From positions 1,984,001-2,048,000 of the forward strand of contig NZ_CP121648.1 in the NCBI RefSeq assembly GCF_029714205.1: a stretch of DNA of 64,000 nt, given 5' to 3'. The position numbers and the translations under genes were made by a program. Of the stretch, positions 25,662-36,480 are shown piece after piece (the stretch's first letter is position 1; each line of letters starts with the position of its first letter). A model generated the notes under the pieces. It did not search any database, was not told the origin of the DNA, and saw only the letters and a list, made by a program, of their open reading frames with translations. This DNA is from Methylobacterium sp. CB376. GTDB lineage: Bacteria; Pseudomonadota; Alphaproteobacteria; Rhizobiales; Beijerinckiaceae.

Positions 25662-26851
25662 CACACCCCCGGATACATGCGGCCCGGGTTGAACAATCCG
25701 GCCGGATCGTGGGCCGCCTTGATCCCGGCCGTGAGGCGCATCAGCGGCTCCGCCAGCGGCTCGAAGACCGGCACGGCGGCGCGCACCGCCTCGGGGGCCC
25801 GCACCAGGGTGGCGTGGCCGCCGACCTGCGCCACCGCCGCCCGCAGCGCCGCCGCGCCCGCATCGCCCTCGGGGCTCGTGCGCAGCCAGATCAGGCCGCC
25901 CCCCCAGTCGTAGAACCACGCCGCCGCGCGCTCCCGGGCAATGGCGGCGGTCACGAGCGGGCCCCGCGTCGGCGCCGTCGAGATGCGCCAGACCACCCCC
26001 TCGCCGGCCGAGGCCGCGAAGGGCGTCGCGTCGCGCACCGAGGCCCAGAGCGAGGCCGCCTCCCCGCCCTCGATCACGGCCGGGGTGCCGAAGCGGCGCA
26101 GCAGCCGGCGCAGCTCGCCGAGCCGGTAATCGATCGAGGCGGAGAACCCCTCGATGCGCAGGAAGCTGCGCGCCTCGCCGCCGTCGATCCCGGCGGGCCA
26201 GTGCGCCGCCCCGGTGATCTCGAAGGGCGAGCCGAGGGCGAGGCTCAGCGCCTCGACCGCCCGGGCATCGTCGAGGCCGGGGAACACCAGGGTCGCGGCG
26301 CTCTCGGGCACCGGCAGGACCTTGAAGGTCACCTCGGTCAGGAAGCCGAGGGTGCCCCAGGAGCCGGCCATCAGCTTGACGAGGTCGAGGCCGGTGACGT
26401 TCTTCATCACGCGCCCCCCCGACTTCACCACCTCGCCGCGCCCGTTGACGAAGCGCACGCCGATCAGGCTGTCGCGGGCCGCCCCGGCCATGATCCGCCG
26501 CGGCCCCGAGATGTTGCCGGCCGCCACCGCCCCGATGGTCGGCTCGCCCGAGGAGCCGAGGAGCGGGCGGTGGTCCATCGGCTCGAAGGGCAGCATCTGG
26601 CGCCCGGCGGCGAGCCGCGCCTCCACCTCGGCCAGGGGGGTGCCGGCCAGCGCCCGGATCACGAGCTCGGCCGGCTCGTAGAGCGTGATGCCGGTGAGGG
26701 AGCGGGCCGACAGGGTCGCCTCGTCCTGGGCCGGGCGCCCGATCCCCGCGCGGGTGCCGCCGCCGACGAGCCGCAGCCGCTCCCGCCGCTGGGCCGCGGC
26801 CGCCACCATCTCCGCCGCCTCCGCCTCGGTCCGGGGCTGGTACACGCTCAT
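25661..26851 (-). CDS. glcE: Glycolate oxidase FAD-binding subunit
   Basis: This 396-residue protein has the FAD-binding type 4 (PP-loop) domain: RLRLVGGGTRAGIGRPA, TIGAVAAGNISGPRRIMAGAARDSLIGVRF and VKSGGRVMKNVTGLDLVKLMAGSWGTLG. It ends with GIKAAHDPAGLFNPGRMYPGV, the GlcE/GlcD tail. It works with GlcD and GlcF in glycolate oxidation, the entry of photorespiration- or C2-derived carbon. The ATG at 26851 follows GGAGGGAAG. The flippase gene upstream replaces glcD, which must lie elsewhere. Confidence 0.93.
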   Translation of the reverse strand: MSVYQPRTEAEAAEMVAAAAQRRERLRLVGGGTRAGIGRPAQDEATLSARSLTGITLYEPAELVIRALAGTPLAEVEARLAAGRQMLPFEPMDHRPLLGSSGEPTIGAVAAGNISGPRRIMAGAARDSLIGVRFVNGRGEVVKSGGRVMKNVTGLDLVKLMAGSWGTLGFLTEVTFKVLPVPESAATLVFPGLDDARAVEALSLALGSPFEITGAAHWPAGIDGGEARSFLRIEGFSASIDYRLGELRRLLRRFGTPAVIEGGEAASLWASVRDATPFAASAGEGVVWRISTAPTRGPLVTAAIARERAAAWFYDWGGGLIWLRTSPEGDAGAAALRAAVAQVGGHATLVRAPEAVRAAVPVFEPLAEPLMRLTAGIKAAHDPAGLFNPGRMYPGV

Positions 26852-26954
26852 GGCCGTTTCTTCCCTCCCGGCCGGATCGGCCGGATCGGCGAGGAATGCG
26901 GCGAAGCACCGGCCGGCGCAAGCCGTCGCCGGCGCGGCGCAGCGCGCCGTCCCG

Positions 26955-27047
26955 AAGCGTCATTCGCCGAAGCGATCACCGGTTTGGCGGCAAAAATGAT
27001 GCGAAAACAAGAGTCTAAGCAGAATTGCGCCATGCAATCCTGCTTAG
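26955..27047. repeat. Class A dispersed repeat, copy 3
   Basis: GAAGCGTCATTCGCCGAAGC, then GATCACCGGTTTGGCGGCAA, AAATGATGCGAAAACAAGAG and the closing hairpin CTAAGCAGAATTGC / GCAATCCTGCTTAG (27015-27047). The final CTTAG contains the TAA stop (27044-27046) of the minus-strand flippase-like gene, exactly as copy 1 does for the ABC ATPase. Confidence 0.8.
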
Positions 27048-28483
27048 GCGGCCGGAACCGCCCGGCGCAGGCGCGGCGCCACCGCCGCGCGCAGGCCCGC
27101 GATGTCGAAGATCCAGACCGCGGCGCCGTAGACCGCCGCGCCCGCCGCCACGCTCGCCCCGAGCGCCGGCCAGGGGCCGAGGCCCCGCAGGGGCAGCACC
27201 GCCGCCACCATCAGGCCGGTCGCCGCCAGGGAAGCGGCGAGGTCGCGCAGCGGCAGGCGCAGGCGCCGCGGCCCGGTAAGGCCGCGCAGGGCCAGGAACA
27301 GGCAGGCCGCCATCAAGCCGAGGGACTGCGCCGCCGCGATGCCCGAGGCGCCGAAGGCGCGCGCGAGCGCGAGCCCGCCGAGCCCGTTCACCCCGGCCCC
27401 GATCAGGGCCGCGACGATCACCGGCCGCGTGCGGCGGCGGATCTGGAAGATCGGATTCAGGGCGAAGTTCATCAGCGCCCCGGCGAACAGGCCGGGCAGC
27501 AGGAGCAGCGTGTAATGGGCGAAATGCCCGCGGAACGCCTCCGGCACCACGATCGCCTCGACCGCCGGGGCGACGAGCCAGAACCCCGCCGCGCAGGGCA
27601 GCAGCAGCGCCACCACCACGGCGCCGTTGCGCGCCACCTGCGCCTCGCCGGCCGCCGCGCCGTGATGCTCCTCGGCCTGCACGGCGAGCTGGAACAGCAG
27701 CAGATCGAGCGCGGCGCCGAGCGTGCTGAAGATCCGCCCGCCGATATCGGCCGCCAGGGAGAAGTAGCCCGACTCGGAGAAGCCCGCCAGGGCCGCCACC
27801 GCCGCCCGGTTGGCGAAGGGCATCAGGTGGTAGACCGCGTTCGCGGCGATCAGCGGCAGCCCGTAGGCCGCGAACACCCGCAACGTCGCGTGCCGGCGCG
27901 CCCGGTCCGGCGCGTGCGGCGGGTCGGCGAGGGCGCGCCGCACGGCCAGCACCGCGAGGAACTGGCTGAGGCCGCCCGCCACCATCACGAGGGGCGGGAA
28001 CGGCAGGAGCCAAGCGGTCGCGGTCATCAGCGCCAGGGCGAGGGCGTTCTTGGCCAGGACCAGCCGGAAATAGAGCCCGCCCTCGAACCGCGCCCGGGTG
28101 AGCGCCGCGGCCGCGTCGAAGAGGCCGATCCCGACCGCGGCGGCGGCCGCGGCCGCGGCGAGCCGCGTCTCGTCGTGCCAGCGCGCGGCGAGTTCGCCCC
28201 CCGCCAGGACGAGGAGCGCCGCGCCCGCGAGCCCGACCGCCACCGCCGCGTAGGCGCGGTTCAGCATGGCGCGGATCCAGGGCTCGTCCCGGCGGACCCG
28301 GTCGGAGTAGAAGCGCGTCGCCGAGAGGCGCAGCCACTCGAACAGGAGCGTGTTGAGCAGCACGGCCCCGGCCGTCCCGAGGGCGAAGCGGCCGAAATCC
28401 GCCGGCCCGAGGAACTGCGCGATCAGCAGCCCCAGCGCGAAGTTGAGGGCGGCGTTGATCACGAAGGCTGCGATGACCGCCAT
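27044..28483 (-). CDS. Polysaccharide flippase-like membrane protein (Wzx/MOP family)
   Basis: This 479-residue protein has about 12-14 hydrophobic helices in the pattern of the MOP superfamily (Wzx-type O-antigen or capsule flippases). It starts MAVIAAFVINAALNFALG with QFLGPADFGRFALG, which is characteristic of the polysaccharide biosynthesis family. NIEN-type acidic markers of MATE drug pumps are absent. It probably flips a lipid-linked oligosaccharide; no partner glycosyltransferases are next to it. Its stop codon comes from a class A repeat, so the C-terminus may be shortened or replaced. Confidence 0.85.
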   Translation of the reverse strand: MAVIAAFVINAALNFALGLLIAQFLGPADFGRFALGTAGAVLLNTLLFEWLRLSATRFYSDRVRRDEPWIRAMLNRAYAAVAVGLAGAALLVLAGGELAARWHDETRLAAAAAAAAVGIGLFDAAAALTRARFEGGLYFRLVLAKNALALALMTATAWLLPFPPLVMVAGGLSQFLAVLAVRRALADPPHAPDRARRHATLRVFAAYGLPLIAANAVYHLMPFANRAAVAALAGFSESGYFSLAADIGGRIFSTLGAALDLLLFQLAVQAEEHHGAAAGEAQVARNGAVVVALLLPCAAGFWLVAPAVEAIVVPEAFRGHFAHYTLLLLPGLFAGALMNFALNPIFQIRRRTRPVIVAALIGAGVNGLGGLALARAFGASGIAAAQSLGLMAACLFLALRGLTGPRRLRLPLRDLAASLAATGLMVAAVLPLRGLGPWPALGASVAAGAAVYGAAVWIFDIAGLRAAVAPRLRRAVPAA

Positions 28484-28537
28484 GTCGGGCTGCTTGCGTG
28501 GGGACCGGGACGAGAGGTGTACGTGGTCGCGGCGAAG

Positions 28538-29407
28538 ATGTCCTTAAGCGCGGCGGCCGGGCCCGGGCGCGCGATGCTGCTCGCCGTGGCCGGCATCGGC
28601 CTCCTGTCGCTGATGGACGCGATGATCAAGGGGCTGGCGGCGCGCTACGCCGTGCCGGAGATCGCGTTCCTGCGCTACCTTTCCGGGTCGGTCCTGATCC
28701 TGGCGCTGCTGGCGTGGCGGCGGCCGGGCTGGCCCTCCGCGGCGACGTGGCGCGCGAACGGCCTGCGCGCGGTGCTGGCGGCCGCGACCGCGCTCACCTT
28801 CTTCACCGGGCTCGCCCGCCTGCCCCTCGCCGAGGCGCTGGCCCTCTCCTTCCTCAGCCCGATCTTCATCGCGCTCTTCGCCGGCCTGCTGCTGCGGGAG
28901 ATGGTGCGGCCGCGCGTCTGGGCGGCCCTGCTGCTCGGCCTCGCCGGGGTGCTGGTCGTGGCGGGCGGGCAGCTCGGCGGCGCCGCGGCGGGGGAGGGGC
29001 ACCTCCTCGGCATCGCCGCCGTGCTCGCCTCGGCGCTGACCTACGCGCTCTCGATGGTGCTGCTGCGCGCCCGCGCCGCGCGGGATTCCGTCGCGGTGAT
29101 CGTGGCGATCCAGCATGTCGGGCCGGCCGCGCTGCTGGCGGCGCCCGCCGCCTCCACCTGGGTGCCGGTGGCCGCGTCGGACTGGCCGGCCTTCGCGCTG
29201 GTCGGCGCGCTCGGGGTGGCGGGCCACCTCGTGCTCAGCCGCGCCTATGCGGGGGCGGAGGCCGCCCGGCTCGCGGTCGCCGAGTACTCGGCGCTGATCT
29301 GGGCCGTCGGCCTCGGCTATCTCGCCTTCGGCGAGGTGCCGGGGCTCGCCACCGCGGCGGGATCCGGTCTGATCCTGGCGGGCTCGGCCCTGGCGGCGCG
29401 GCGCTGA
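28538..29407 (+). CDS. EamA/DMT family transporter
   Basis: This 289-residue membrane protein has ten hydrophobic helices in two EamA halves. The first has GIGLLSLMDAMIKGLAARY then VPEIAFLRYL and ARLPLAEALALSFLSPIFIAL, the second AYAGAEAARLAVAEYSALIW, the usual SAM/EamA landmarks. Such proteins export metabolites or amino acids; the substrate is unknown. It is divergent from the flippase gene with 54 bp between. Confidence 0.88.
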   Translation: MSLSAAAGPGRAMLLAVAGIGLLSLMDAMIKGLAARYAVPEIAFLRYLSGSVLILALLAWRRPGWPSAATWRANGLRAVLAAATALTFFTGLARLPLAEALALSFLSPIFIALFAGLLLREMVRPRVWAALLLGLAGVLVVAGGQLGGAAAGEGHLLGIAAVLASALTYALSMVLLRARAARDSVAVIVAIQHVGPAALLAAPAASTWVPVAASDWPAFALVGALGVAGHLVLSRAYAGAEAARLAVAEYSALIWAVGLGYLAFGEVPGLATAAGSGLILAGSALAARR

Positions 29408-29416
29408 CCCGACCGG

Positions 29417-29812
29417 TCAGGCGAGCGCCTCGGCCCCGGCCTCGGCCGGGATGTCGCGCAGCGAGATCATGCCGACCACCGCCTCGTCCCGCATCACCGG
29501 CAGGTGGCGGATGCCCCTCTCGGCCATGAGCCGGTGCGCCTCGGCGAGGGGCGCCTGCGCGGCGATGGTCAGGGGCTCGCGGGTCATCACCTCGCGCACC
29601 AGGGTCAGCATCGGGTCGCGGTGGCCCGCGATCACCCGCCGGGCGATGTCGCGCTCGCTGATGATGCCGATGAGCCGGCCCTCGTCCAGCACCGCGAGCG
29701 CGCCGACGTTGAGCGCCCGCATCCGGTGGCAGACGCTCGCGATCGTGAAGCTCCCGGTCACCGCGTGGAGGGGGTGGCCGGCGATCACGTCGCCGACGGT
29801 GGGGACGGTCAT
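29417..29812 (-). CDS. CBS-domain pair protein
   Basis: This 131-residue protein consists of two CBS domains: the first around IASVCHRMRALNVGALAVLD and LIGIISERDIARRV, the second around PLAEAHRLMAERGIRHLPVM and VVGMISLRDIP. CBS pairs bind adenine nucleotides or related ligands and act as energy sensors. The ATG at 29812 has a GGAG site and matches similar stand-alone proteins; the open frame to 29911 is less likely. It converges on the EamA gene. Confidence 0.88.
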   Translation of the reverse strand: MTVPTVGDVIAGHPLHAVTGSFTIASVCHRMRALNVGALAVLDEGRLIGIISERDIARRVIAGHRDPMLTLVREVMTREPLTIAAQAPLAEAHRLMAERGIRHLPVMRDEAVVGMISLRDIPAEAGAEALA

Positions 29813-30111
29813 GCTGCGCTCCGCTGGCGGGCCGCCGCATGTCTGGAGGGCGGCCCGAACCGTGGCGGCATCCTCCCCCGCGCGGCCGGCCCCGGCCTTG
29901 ACCTGAGTCAAGCGCGGCCGGCGCTCCCGCTCCTCCGCGCCGGCATCCGGCTCGCGGCGGGCGGCCGGCGGCGAGGCCGCGCCCGCGTCCGGCCGACGGC
30001 GCAGGACGCCGACGCATCGGGCCGCCGACCCTCACGACTCGGCGCCGCGGGCCAACGGCGCGGCGACCGTGCGAGACCGCAACCAGCGCTCACGAGACAT
30101 CCCCGCTCGGA

Positions 30112-31089
30112 TCAGAACCAGCCCCTCAGCTTGAACCACAGGGCGGGCGCGAGCGCGCTCAGCGCGATCACGGCGAGCCCGTAGGGATAGCCCCAGGCCC
30201 AGTCCAGCTCCGGCATGTGCTTGAAGTTCATGCCGTACATCGACGCGACGAGCGTCGGCGGGATGCCGATGATCGACACCACCGTGAGCACGCGAAACGT
30301 GTTGTTCTGCTCGATGTTGATGAGGCCGAGGGCCGCGTCGAGCAGGAACTGCACCGTCTCGGAGAGCCGGGTCTCGAACTCCTCCAGCGAGGCGATGTCG
30401 AGGTGCAGCGTGTCGAGATGGGCATGGTCCTCCGGGCCGAGCCAGGCCTCCGCCTCGCTCGCCACGTAGGGCACCATCCGGTCGAGGCCGACGAGGGCGG
30501 AGCGCAGCTTGGCGAGGGCCTTCCCCCGGCGCCCGATCTCGCCGAGGATCCGGCGCAGGGCGAGGTCGCGCCGCTTGGGCGCCGAGGCCTCGCCGTGCCC
30601 CGCGTCGAAGTGGAAGACCCGGGTCGAGAGCGCGTCGAGCGCGTCGCTCATCGCCTCCAGGCTGTCCGCCATGGCGTCGACGAGTTCGGCCATCAGGGCG
30701 GTGAGCACCCCGACGCTGGTCTCCAGGCCGTCGCGCTCGGCCTGGCGCTGCTTGACCGCGTCGAAGGCCGCGAGCGGCTGGAAGCGGATCGAGACCAGCC
30801 GCTCGCGGGTCAGCACGAAGCCGAGCGGGCGAAGCCCGAGATCGCCCGGAACGAAGGACACCATCGGGGTGCTGAGGTAGAGCGCGTCGCGCCGCCGCCG
30901 CAGGCGGCTCGACCGCTCGACCTCGCTCAGGGCCGCGCGGCTGGGCACCTGGAGCCCCGTCGCCTCCTCGGCGAGCGCGATCTCGGTCTCGCTCGGATCG
31001 ACGAGGTCGAGCCAGACCCCGTGAGGCGGCGGCGCCGCGCAGGCCTCGCCTTCGGCCACGACGCCGCCGGGGCCGTGCAGGGTGATCAT
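30112..31089 (-). CDS. CorA-type divalent metal transporter
   Basis: This 325-residue protein is a CorA-family channel or transporter. The cytoplasmic part has long helices with a charged heptad character. The two C-terminal helices carry IIGIPPTLVASMYGMNFKHM, with the GMN selectivity signature, and MPEL in the periplasmic loop. It ends WFKLRGWF, with basic residues at the inner side. Transport of Mg2+, Co2+ or Zn2+ (ZntB type) is possible. ATG 31089 gives family length; a longer frame runs to 31182 through the groES promoter region. Confidence 0.9.
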   Translation of the reverse strand: MITLHGPGGVVAEGEACAAPPPHGVWLDLVDPSETEIALAEEATGLQVPSRAALSEVERSSRLRRRRDALYLSTPMVSFVPGDLGLRPLGFVLTRERLVSIRFQPLAAFDAVKQRQAERDGLETSVGVLTALMAELVDAMADSLEAMSDALDALSTRVFHFDAGHGEASAPKRRDLALRRILGEIGRRGKALAKLRSALVGLDRMVPYVASEAEAWLGPEDHAHLDTLHLDIASLEEFETRLSETVQFLLDAALGLINIEQNNTFRVLTVVSIIGIPPTLVASMYGMNFKHMPELDWAWGYPYGLAVIALSALAPALWFKLRGWF

Positions 31090-31132
31090 CGGGGAAGGAT
31101 CCTGGTGGGCCGGCTTGTTGGCGCAGAACGTC

Positions 31133-31160
31133 TTGACTTGCCCGAAGGGTCCGCATAGGT
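31133..31160 (+). promoter_or_regulatory. Probable groES promoter
   Basis: TTGACT at 31133-31138 and a CATAGG/ATAGGT hexamer at 31154-31160 (about 16-bp spacing) lie just before the CIRCE element. The positions fit a housekeeping promoter repressed by HrcA; CTTGACTT could also serve a heat-shock sigma. Confidence 0.5.
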
Positions 31161-31171
31161 CAGCCGCGGCT

Positions 31172-31198
31172 CTGGCACTCACCGAAAGTGAGTGCTAA
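31172..31198 (+). promoter_or_regulatory. CIRCE operator (HrcA-binding inverted repeat)
   Basis: CTGGCACTC, nine bases, GAGTGCTAA: the right arm matches the CIRCE consensus exactly and the left arm differs at two outer bases. It lies between promoter and groES start, the standard place for HrcA repression of groESL. hrcA itself is not in the window. Confidence 0.93.
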
Positions 31199-31278
31199 CA
31201 GGCCGCGCCGACACCGTGCGGCCGCACCGACGCCGAGGCACCATCGCCAAGTGCTTGTGGGAAGCAAGAGGGCAGCAC

Positions 31279-31566
31279 ATGCAATTCCGTCCGCTGCACG
31301 ACCGCGTGGTCGTCCGTCGCATCGAGAGCGAGGAGAAGACCAAGGGCGGCATCATCATCCCGGACACCGCCAAGGAGAAGCCCCAGGAGGGCGAGATCGT
31401 CGCCGTCGGCCCGGGCGCCCGCGACGAGACCGGCAAGGTGACCCCCCTCGACGTGAAGGCCGGTGACCGCGTGCTGTTCGGCAAGTGGTCGGGCACCGAG
31501 GTCAAGATCGACGGCCAGGACCTCCTGATCATGAAGGAGTCCGACATCATGGGCGTGCTCGCGTAA
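31279..31566 (+). CDS. groES: Co-chaperonin GroES
   Basis: A 95-residue Cpn10 protein that forms the heptameric lid of GroEL. Landmarks are [20 protein letters not shown], including the mobile loop ([18 protein letters not shown]), followed by VGPGARDE and [12 protein letters not shown]. It is the first gene of the CIRCE-controlled operon, 99 bp before groEL. Confidence 0.98.
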   Translation: MQFRPLHDRVVVRRIESEEKTKGGIIIPDTAKEKPQEGEIVAVGPGARDETGKVTPLDVKAGDRVLFGKWSGTEVKIDGQDLLIMKESDIMGVLA

Positions 31567-33303
<1,737 letters not shown>

Positions 33304-33326
33304 GGTCCACTCGCCACCACGAGACG

Positions 33327-33352
33327 GAGAGGCCGCCGCGAGGCGGCCTCTC
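33327..33352 (+). terminator. Rho-independent-type terminator after groEL
   Basis: GAGAGGCCGCC, loop GCGA, GGCGGCCTCTC: a perfect 11-bp stem 23 bp after the groEL stop. The T content after it is low (TGCGTTCGG), as is common in high-GC genomes. Confidence 0.8.
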
Positions 33353-33531
33353 TGCGTTCGGGCCCCCGGTCGGCCCCGGCGACGGGTCGCCGCCGCCGCG
33401 CCTCGCCACGTTGTCGGCGCGCGGGCGCGCCCGGCCAAGTCGTCGCGAGGGCGCGGTCAGTCCGGCGGCCTGCGGAGACTGCAAAGCGTTCCGATGACGG
33501 GCCGGTAACTTCCGTCCGCTAACCTCGGGGC

Positions 33532-33867
33532 ATGCGGATCACGATCATCTCCCTTGCCCTGCTCCTCTCCGCGGCCTCCGCCGAGGCGCAGACGCTGGAA
33601 TTGGATCAGCGCCTGCGCAGCTGCCTGTTGGAACAGGCGCAGCAGACAACGAGCGAATCCAGGAAGGATGGCGAGAAGCCCGACCTCAAGCAGCAGGCGG
33701 GTCAGCTTCTCGGCCGCTGCGGCACCGATGTCGGGGCGTGGCTCTATGCCTGCCGGGCGGAGCGCAGCGAGCCCGATTGCAGCCGTGGGGCGGACGTCCG
33801 CGCCGTGGCGGCGCTGCAGGGCGGCAAGGGCGCCGGCGGGGACGCGAGCAAGGGCGGCGGCCACTGA
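33532..33867 (+). CDS. Small secreted hypothetical protein (111 aa)
   Basis: An N-terminal signal peptide (MRITIISLALLLSAASAEAQ, cut after AEA) is followed by a charged mature part with three cysteines beyond the signal region (RSCLLEQAQ, LLGRCGTDVG, YACRAERSEPDCSRG gives further ones). The C-terminus is Gly/Lys-rich (GGKGAGGDASKGGGH). No family was recognised. The cysteines suggest a disulfide-stabilised periplasmic protein. Confidence 0.65.
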   Translation: MRITIISLALLLSAASAEAQTLELDQRLRSCLLEQAQQTTSESRKDGEKPDLKQQAGQLLGRCGTDVGAWLYACRAERSEPDCSRGADVRAVAALQGGKGAGGDASKGGGH

Positions 33868-33886
33868 CCGCCGCGCTGGGGCGCCT

Positions 33887-34678
33887 TCAGCGCCCCTTCC
33901 ACTGCGGCGGGCGCTTGCCCAGGAAGGCCTCGATCCCCTCGCGGAAATCCTCGCTCGTGTAACACATCAGGATCAGGTCGTCGCCCGCCTCGGAGGGGAC
34001 CGCCTGGATGCGGCGCAGCCCCTCCTTGGTGGCGCGCAGGGTCAGCGGGGCCTGGGCCGCGACGGTGAGGGCGAGCGCCTCGGTGCGGGCCGCGAGCGCG
34101 TCCGCGTCCGGCACGACCTCGTGCAGGAAGCCCGCCGCCTTCGCCTCCTCGGCCTCGTAGAGCCGGCCCGTAAAGATCATCTCCTTGACCCGGGCCGCGC
34201 CGACCAGGCCCGAGAGCCGCGCGAGGCTCGACAGCGAGAGGCAATTGCCGAGGGTCCGGGCGATCGGGAAGCCGAACCGGGCCTCCGCGGAGGCGACGCG
34301 CAGGTCGCAGCAGGCCGCGATCGCCGCCCCGCCGCCCGTGCAGGCCCCCGCGACCGACGCGATGGTCGGGACCCGGCAGGTCTCCAGGGTCGACAGGATG
34401 CGGTCGATGCGCCGCTCGTAATCGAGCGGGTCCTGCGGCGTCGTGAAGGCGCGGAACTGGGCGATGTCCGTCCCCGCCGCGAAGGCCTTGCCGCCGGCCC
34501 CGGAGATGACGAGCACCCGCACCGAGGGATCCTCGTTGACGCGCGCGCAGAAGGCGGCGAGGTCCTCGTACATCGCGAAGGTGAGCGCGTTGCGCGCCTG
34601 CGGCCGGTTGAAGGTCGCGCGGGCGATGCCCCCGTCGATCGAGACCAGCAACTCGTCCGTCCGTCCCTCGCTGCCCAT
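33887..34678 (-). CDS. Enoyl-CoA hydratase/isomerase family protein
   Basis: This 263-residue crotonase-fold protein has NRPQARNALTFAMYEDL, the first oxyanion-hole segment GAGGKAFAAGTDIAQF, and the second in ACTGGGAAIAACCDLRVAS. The usual glutamates of true hydratases near ACTGG and FGFPIART are not both clear, so the exact reaction (hydration, isomerisation or other) is open. ATG 34678 gives family length; the longer open frame is not protein-like. It stands alone and converges on the small secreted protein gene. Confidence 0.85.
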   Translation of the reverse strand: MGSEGRTDELLVSIDGGIARATFNRPQARNALTFAMYEDLAAFCARVNEDPSVRVLVISGAGGKAFAAGTDIAQFRAFTTPQDPLDYERRIDRILSTLETCRVPTIASVAGACTGGGAAIAACCDLRVASAEARFGFPIARTLGNCLSLSSLARLSGLVGAARVKEMIFTGRLYEAEEAKAAGFLHEVVPDADALAARTEALALTVAAQAPLTLRATKEGLRRIQAVPSEAGDDLILMCYTSEDFREGIEAFLGKRPPQWKGR

Positions 34679-34859
34679 CTGGCGCACTCCCTGATCTGTC
34701 TCGTCCCGGGTTAGCGGCCCGGCGCCCCGCCCACAAGCGCCGGTCCGGGCCGCGCCGTCCCGCGGACCGCCGCGCGGGTGGACAAGGTCCGGCGCGACCT
34801 CCGCGGCCACGCTTGCCGTGCTGTGCGCGGGCCGGATCAGGGGCGAGGGAGACGGGACG

Positions 34860-35215
34860 ATGCGCGCGGCCGTGGTGATCGCCGGATGGGCCCTCGGCTT
34901 GGCCGCCGGGGCGGCGCAGGCCCAGGTGAACAACGACGACCTCGTGCCCTGCGTGCCGGAGGGCGAGGTCCGCGTGATGCCCTGCCCGACCACCGTCTTC
35001 TCCGGCGTTCCGGGCAGGACGGCCGGCCCTTCCCGCAGGGCGACCAAGTCGCGTGCAACAACCAGAATTTCGGCGACCCGGCCCCCGGCCAGACGAAGAC
35101 CTGCTTCGACGCGCGCCGCGGCGAGCGCCGATCGGAGCGGGCCCGGCGGCGTTCGGCGGTGACGCCGGCGGCGGGCCCGCAACGGAGTGGCCCTCGCCGG
35201 ATGCGGACGGGTCCG
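34860..35215 (+). pseudogene. Frameshifted small secreted cysteine-containing protein
   Basis: The frame opens with a good ribosome site (GGGAGACGGGACG) and a signal peptide (MRAAVVIAGWALGLAAGAAQ), then NNDDLVPCVPEGEVRVMPCP, natural sequence. After TTVFSGVPG it becomes Arg/Ala-rich junk, while the neighbouring frame takes over naturally: GRPFPQGDQVACNNQNFGDP then TKTCFDA. Adding one G to the GGG at about 35015 would join them. A second shift may follow, since the third frame reads more naturally near the end. It is either a decayed gene or a sequencing error. Confidence 0.6.
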
Positions 35216-35216
35216 C

Positions 35217-36030
35217 TCAGGCGCGCAGCCAGACCTCGTAGCAGGCGGTGGCATCGGCAAGGTTGGACCGCTCCCGGAGTGCCGCCAGGAACGACGTGTC
35301 GGTCATCTCCCGAAGCGTGGGATTGAGTGGGCATGTCTGGACGAAGACGGCATCGGCCTTCGCCAGGTAGGCGCGTGCCTCGTCGACCGTCAGCTTGCCG
35401 ACCGTCCGCAAGGGATCGAGCCAGAGTTTGGTGCCGGGCGTGGGAGAGGCGCCGAGAAGGCGGCCGAAAGGTTCGACGTAGCCGATCGTGGTCACCCGCA
35501 TCGGCGGGTGGACGAGGTTGCGCCGTCGCACCAACTCGCCCATGGCCGCGACCTCGCGCGCCCATGCGAGGCTCATCGCGGGTTCGGTCGCGTTCAGGCC
35601 GCCCGCGAAGGCGGAATCGGCCCCTTGGACGATCACCTTGGTTGCCTCGGGGCCGTGCCAGAGGGCCGTGTAGCGATCGGCGACCGTGCTGGTCCGCTGC
35701 GGGACGAGCGCGCGCCCGATCACCGCGTCGAGTGCGGGCTCGCGCCTCATGGAGGCGAGGTGATGGACCGCCATCGTGCTCCCGCGGCGCAGGATGGACT
35801 CCGCCAGAGGGTAGGCCGCGGTCACCAGGAGAGCGACGACGAGTGCGCTCGCCCCATGATCGCCCCGGGATGGGCGGGGCGGTCGGGCCGAGCGTGCGGC
35901 GAATCCGCCGAGCGGACCGAAGGCCAGGACGATGACCGGGAACAGGGCGAGGTTGCCGGTGCCCTGGCTCTCGGTCGCCAGAACGGCCAGCACCGCCGCG
36001 GCGATCGGACGGTCTTGATCTCTCGACGAA
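35217..36030 (-). pseudogene. Truncated membrane protein, C-terminal part
   Basis: From about residue 61 of the open frame the sequence is natural: DRPIAAAVLAVLATESQGTG, two hydrophobic helices (LALFPVIVLAFGPLGGFAA; ALVVALLVTAAYPLAESIL), then a soluble domain ending ATACYEVWLRA. It looks like the tail of a large polytopic membrane protein. Before it the frame continues into AT-rich DNA (to 36206) with an unrelated, Tyr/Ser-rich peptide. The 5' part has therefore probably been lost and replaced. Family not recognised. Confidence 0.6.
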
Positions 36031-36480
36031 TAAACGAGCGTAGAAAATTGCAGTAAGCAACTGATATAAATGGTGCTTTTACACCTGAAGTAATCGTATA
36101 ACTCATATCGAAATCCATAATAAACTTCTGTGAAATTGCTCTGTTTGGTCGAATTAATAATATGAGGTAATCTGCAATATGTCATATCTAGCTTGCATAA
36201 TCGCATGCTGTCATAGCACTGTTGCCAATTATCTATGATGCATCGCCATCATGCTAATCCGTAATCGGCTTCGCCTGATTCTTCTCGAACTCTTGATAGG
36301 ATGGCATCATCGCTGTGGCGGATCAATCCCTTTTGTACCCTAACGTAATAAAGCGCTATTAGGCAATCAGCTTGGTATGAAACTCCGCCTGTGCCGCCTG
36401 AATTCAACGTGCGAAGAAAATAAAACGAGAGATGTAGTCAAATTTCATCATGATCGACACTCACATCGAAGCTCCCTTTA
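36031..36480. other. AT-rich island of foreign composition
   Basis: About 450 bp with more A+T than G+C, against roughly 28% A+T nearby, rich in ATAAT, TTAATA and AATTT runs. No complete gene, inverted-repeat ends or transposase motif was seen. It abuts the truncated membrane-protein gene on one side and ordinary GC-rich, gene-free DNA (36481-36920) on the other. Confidence 0.75.
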
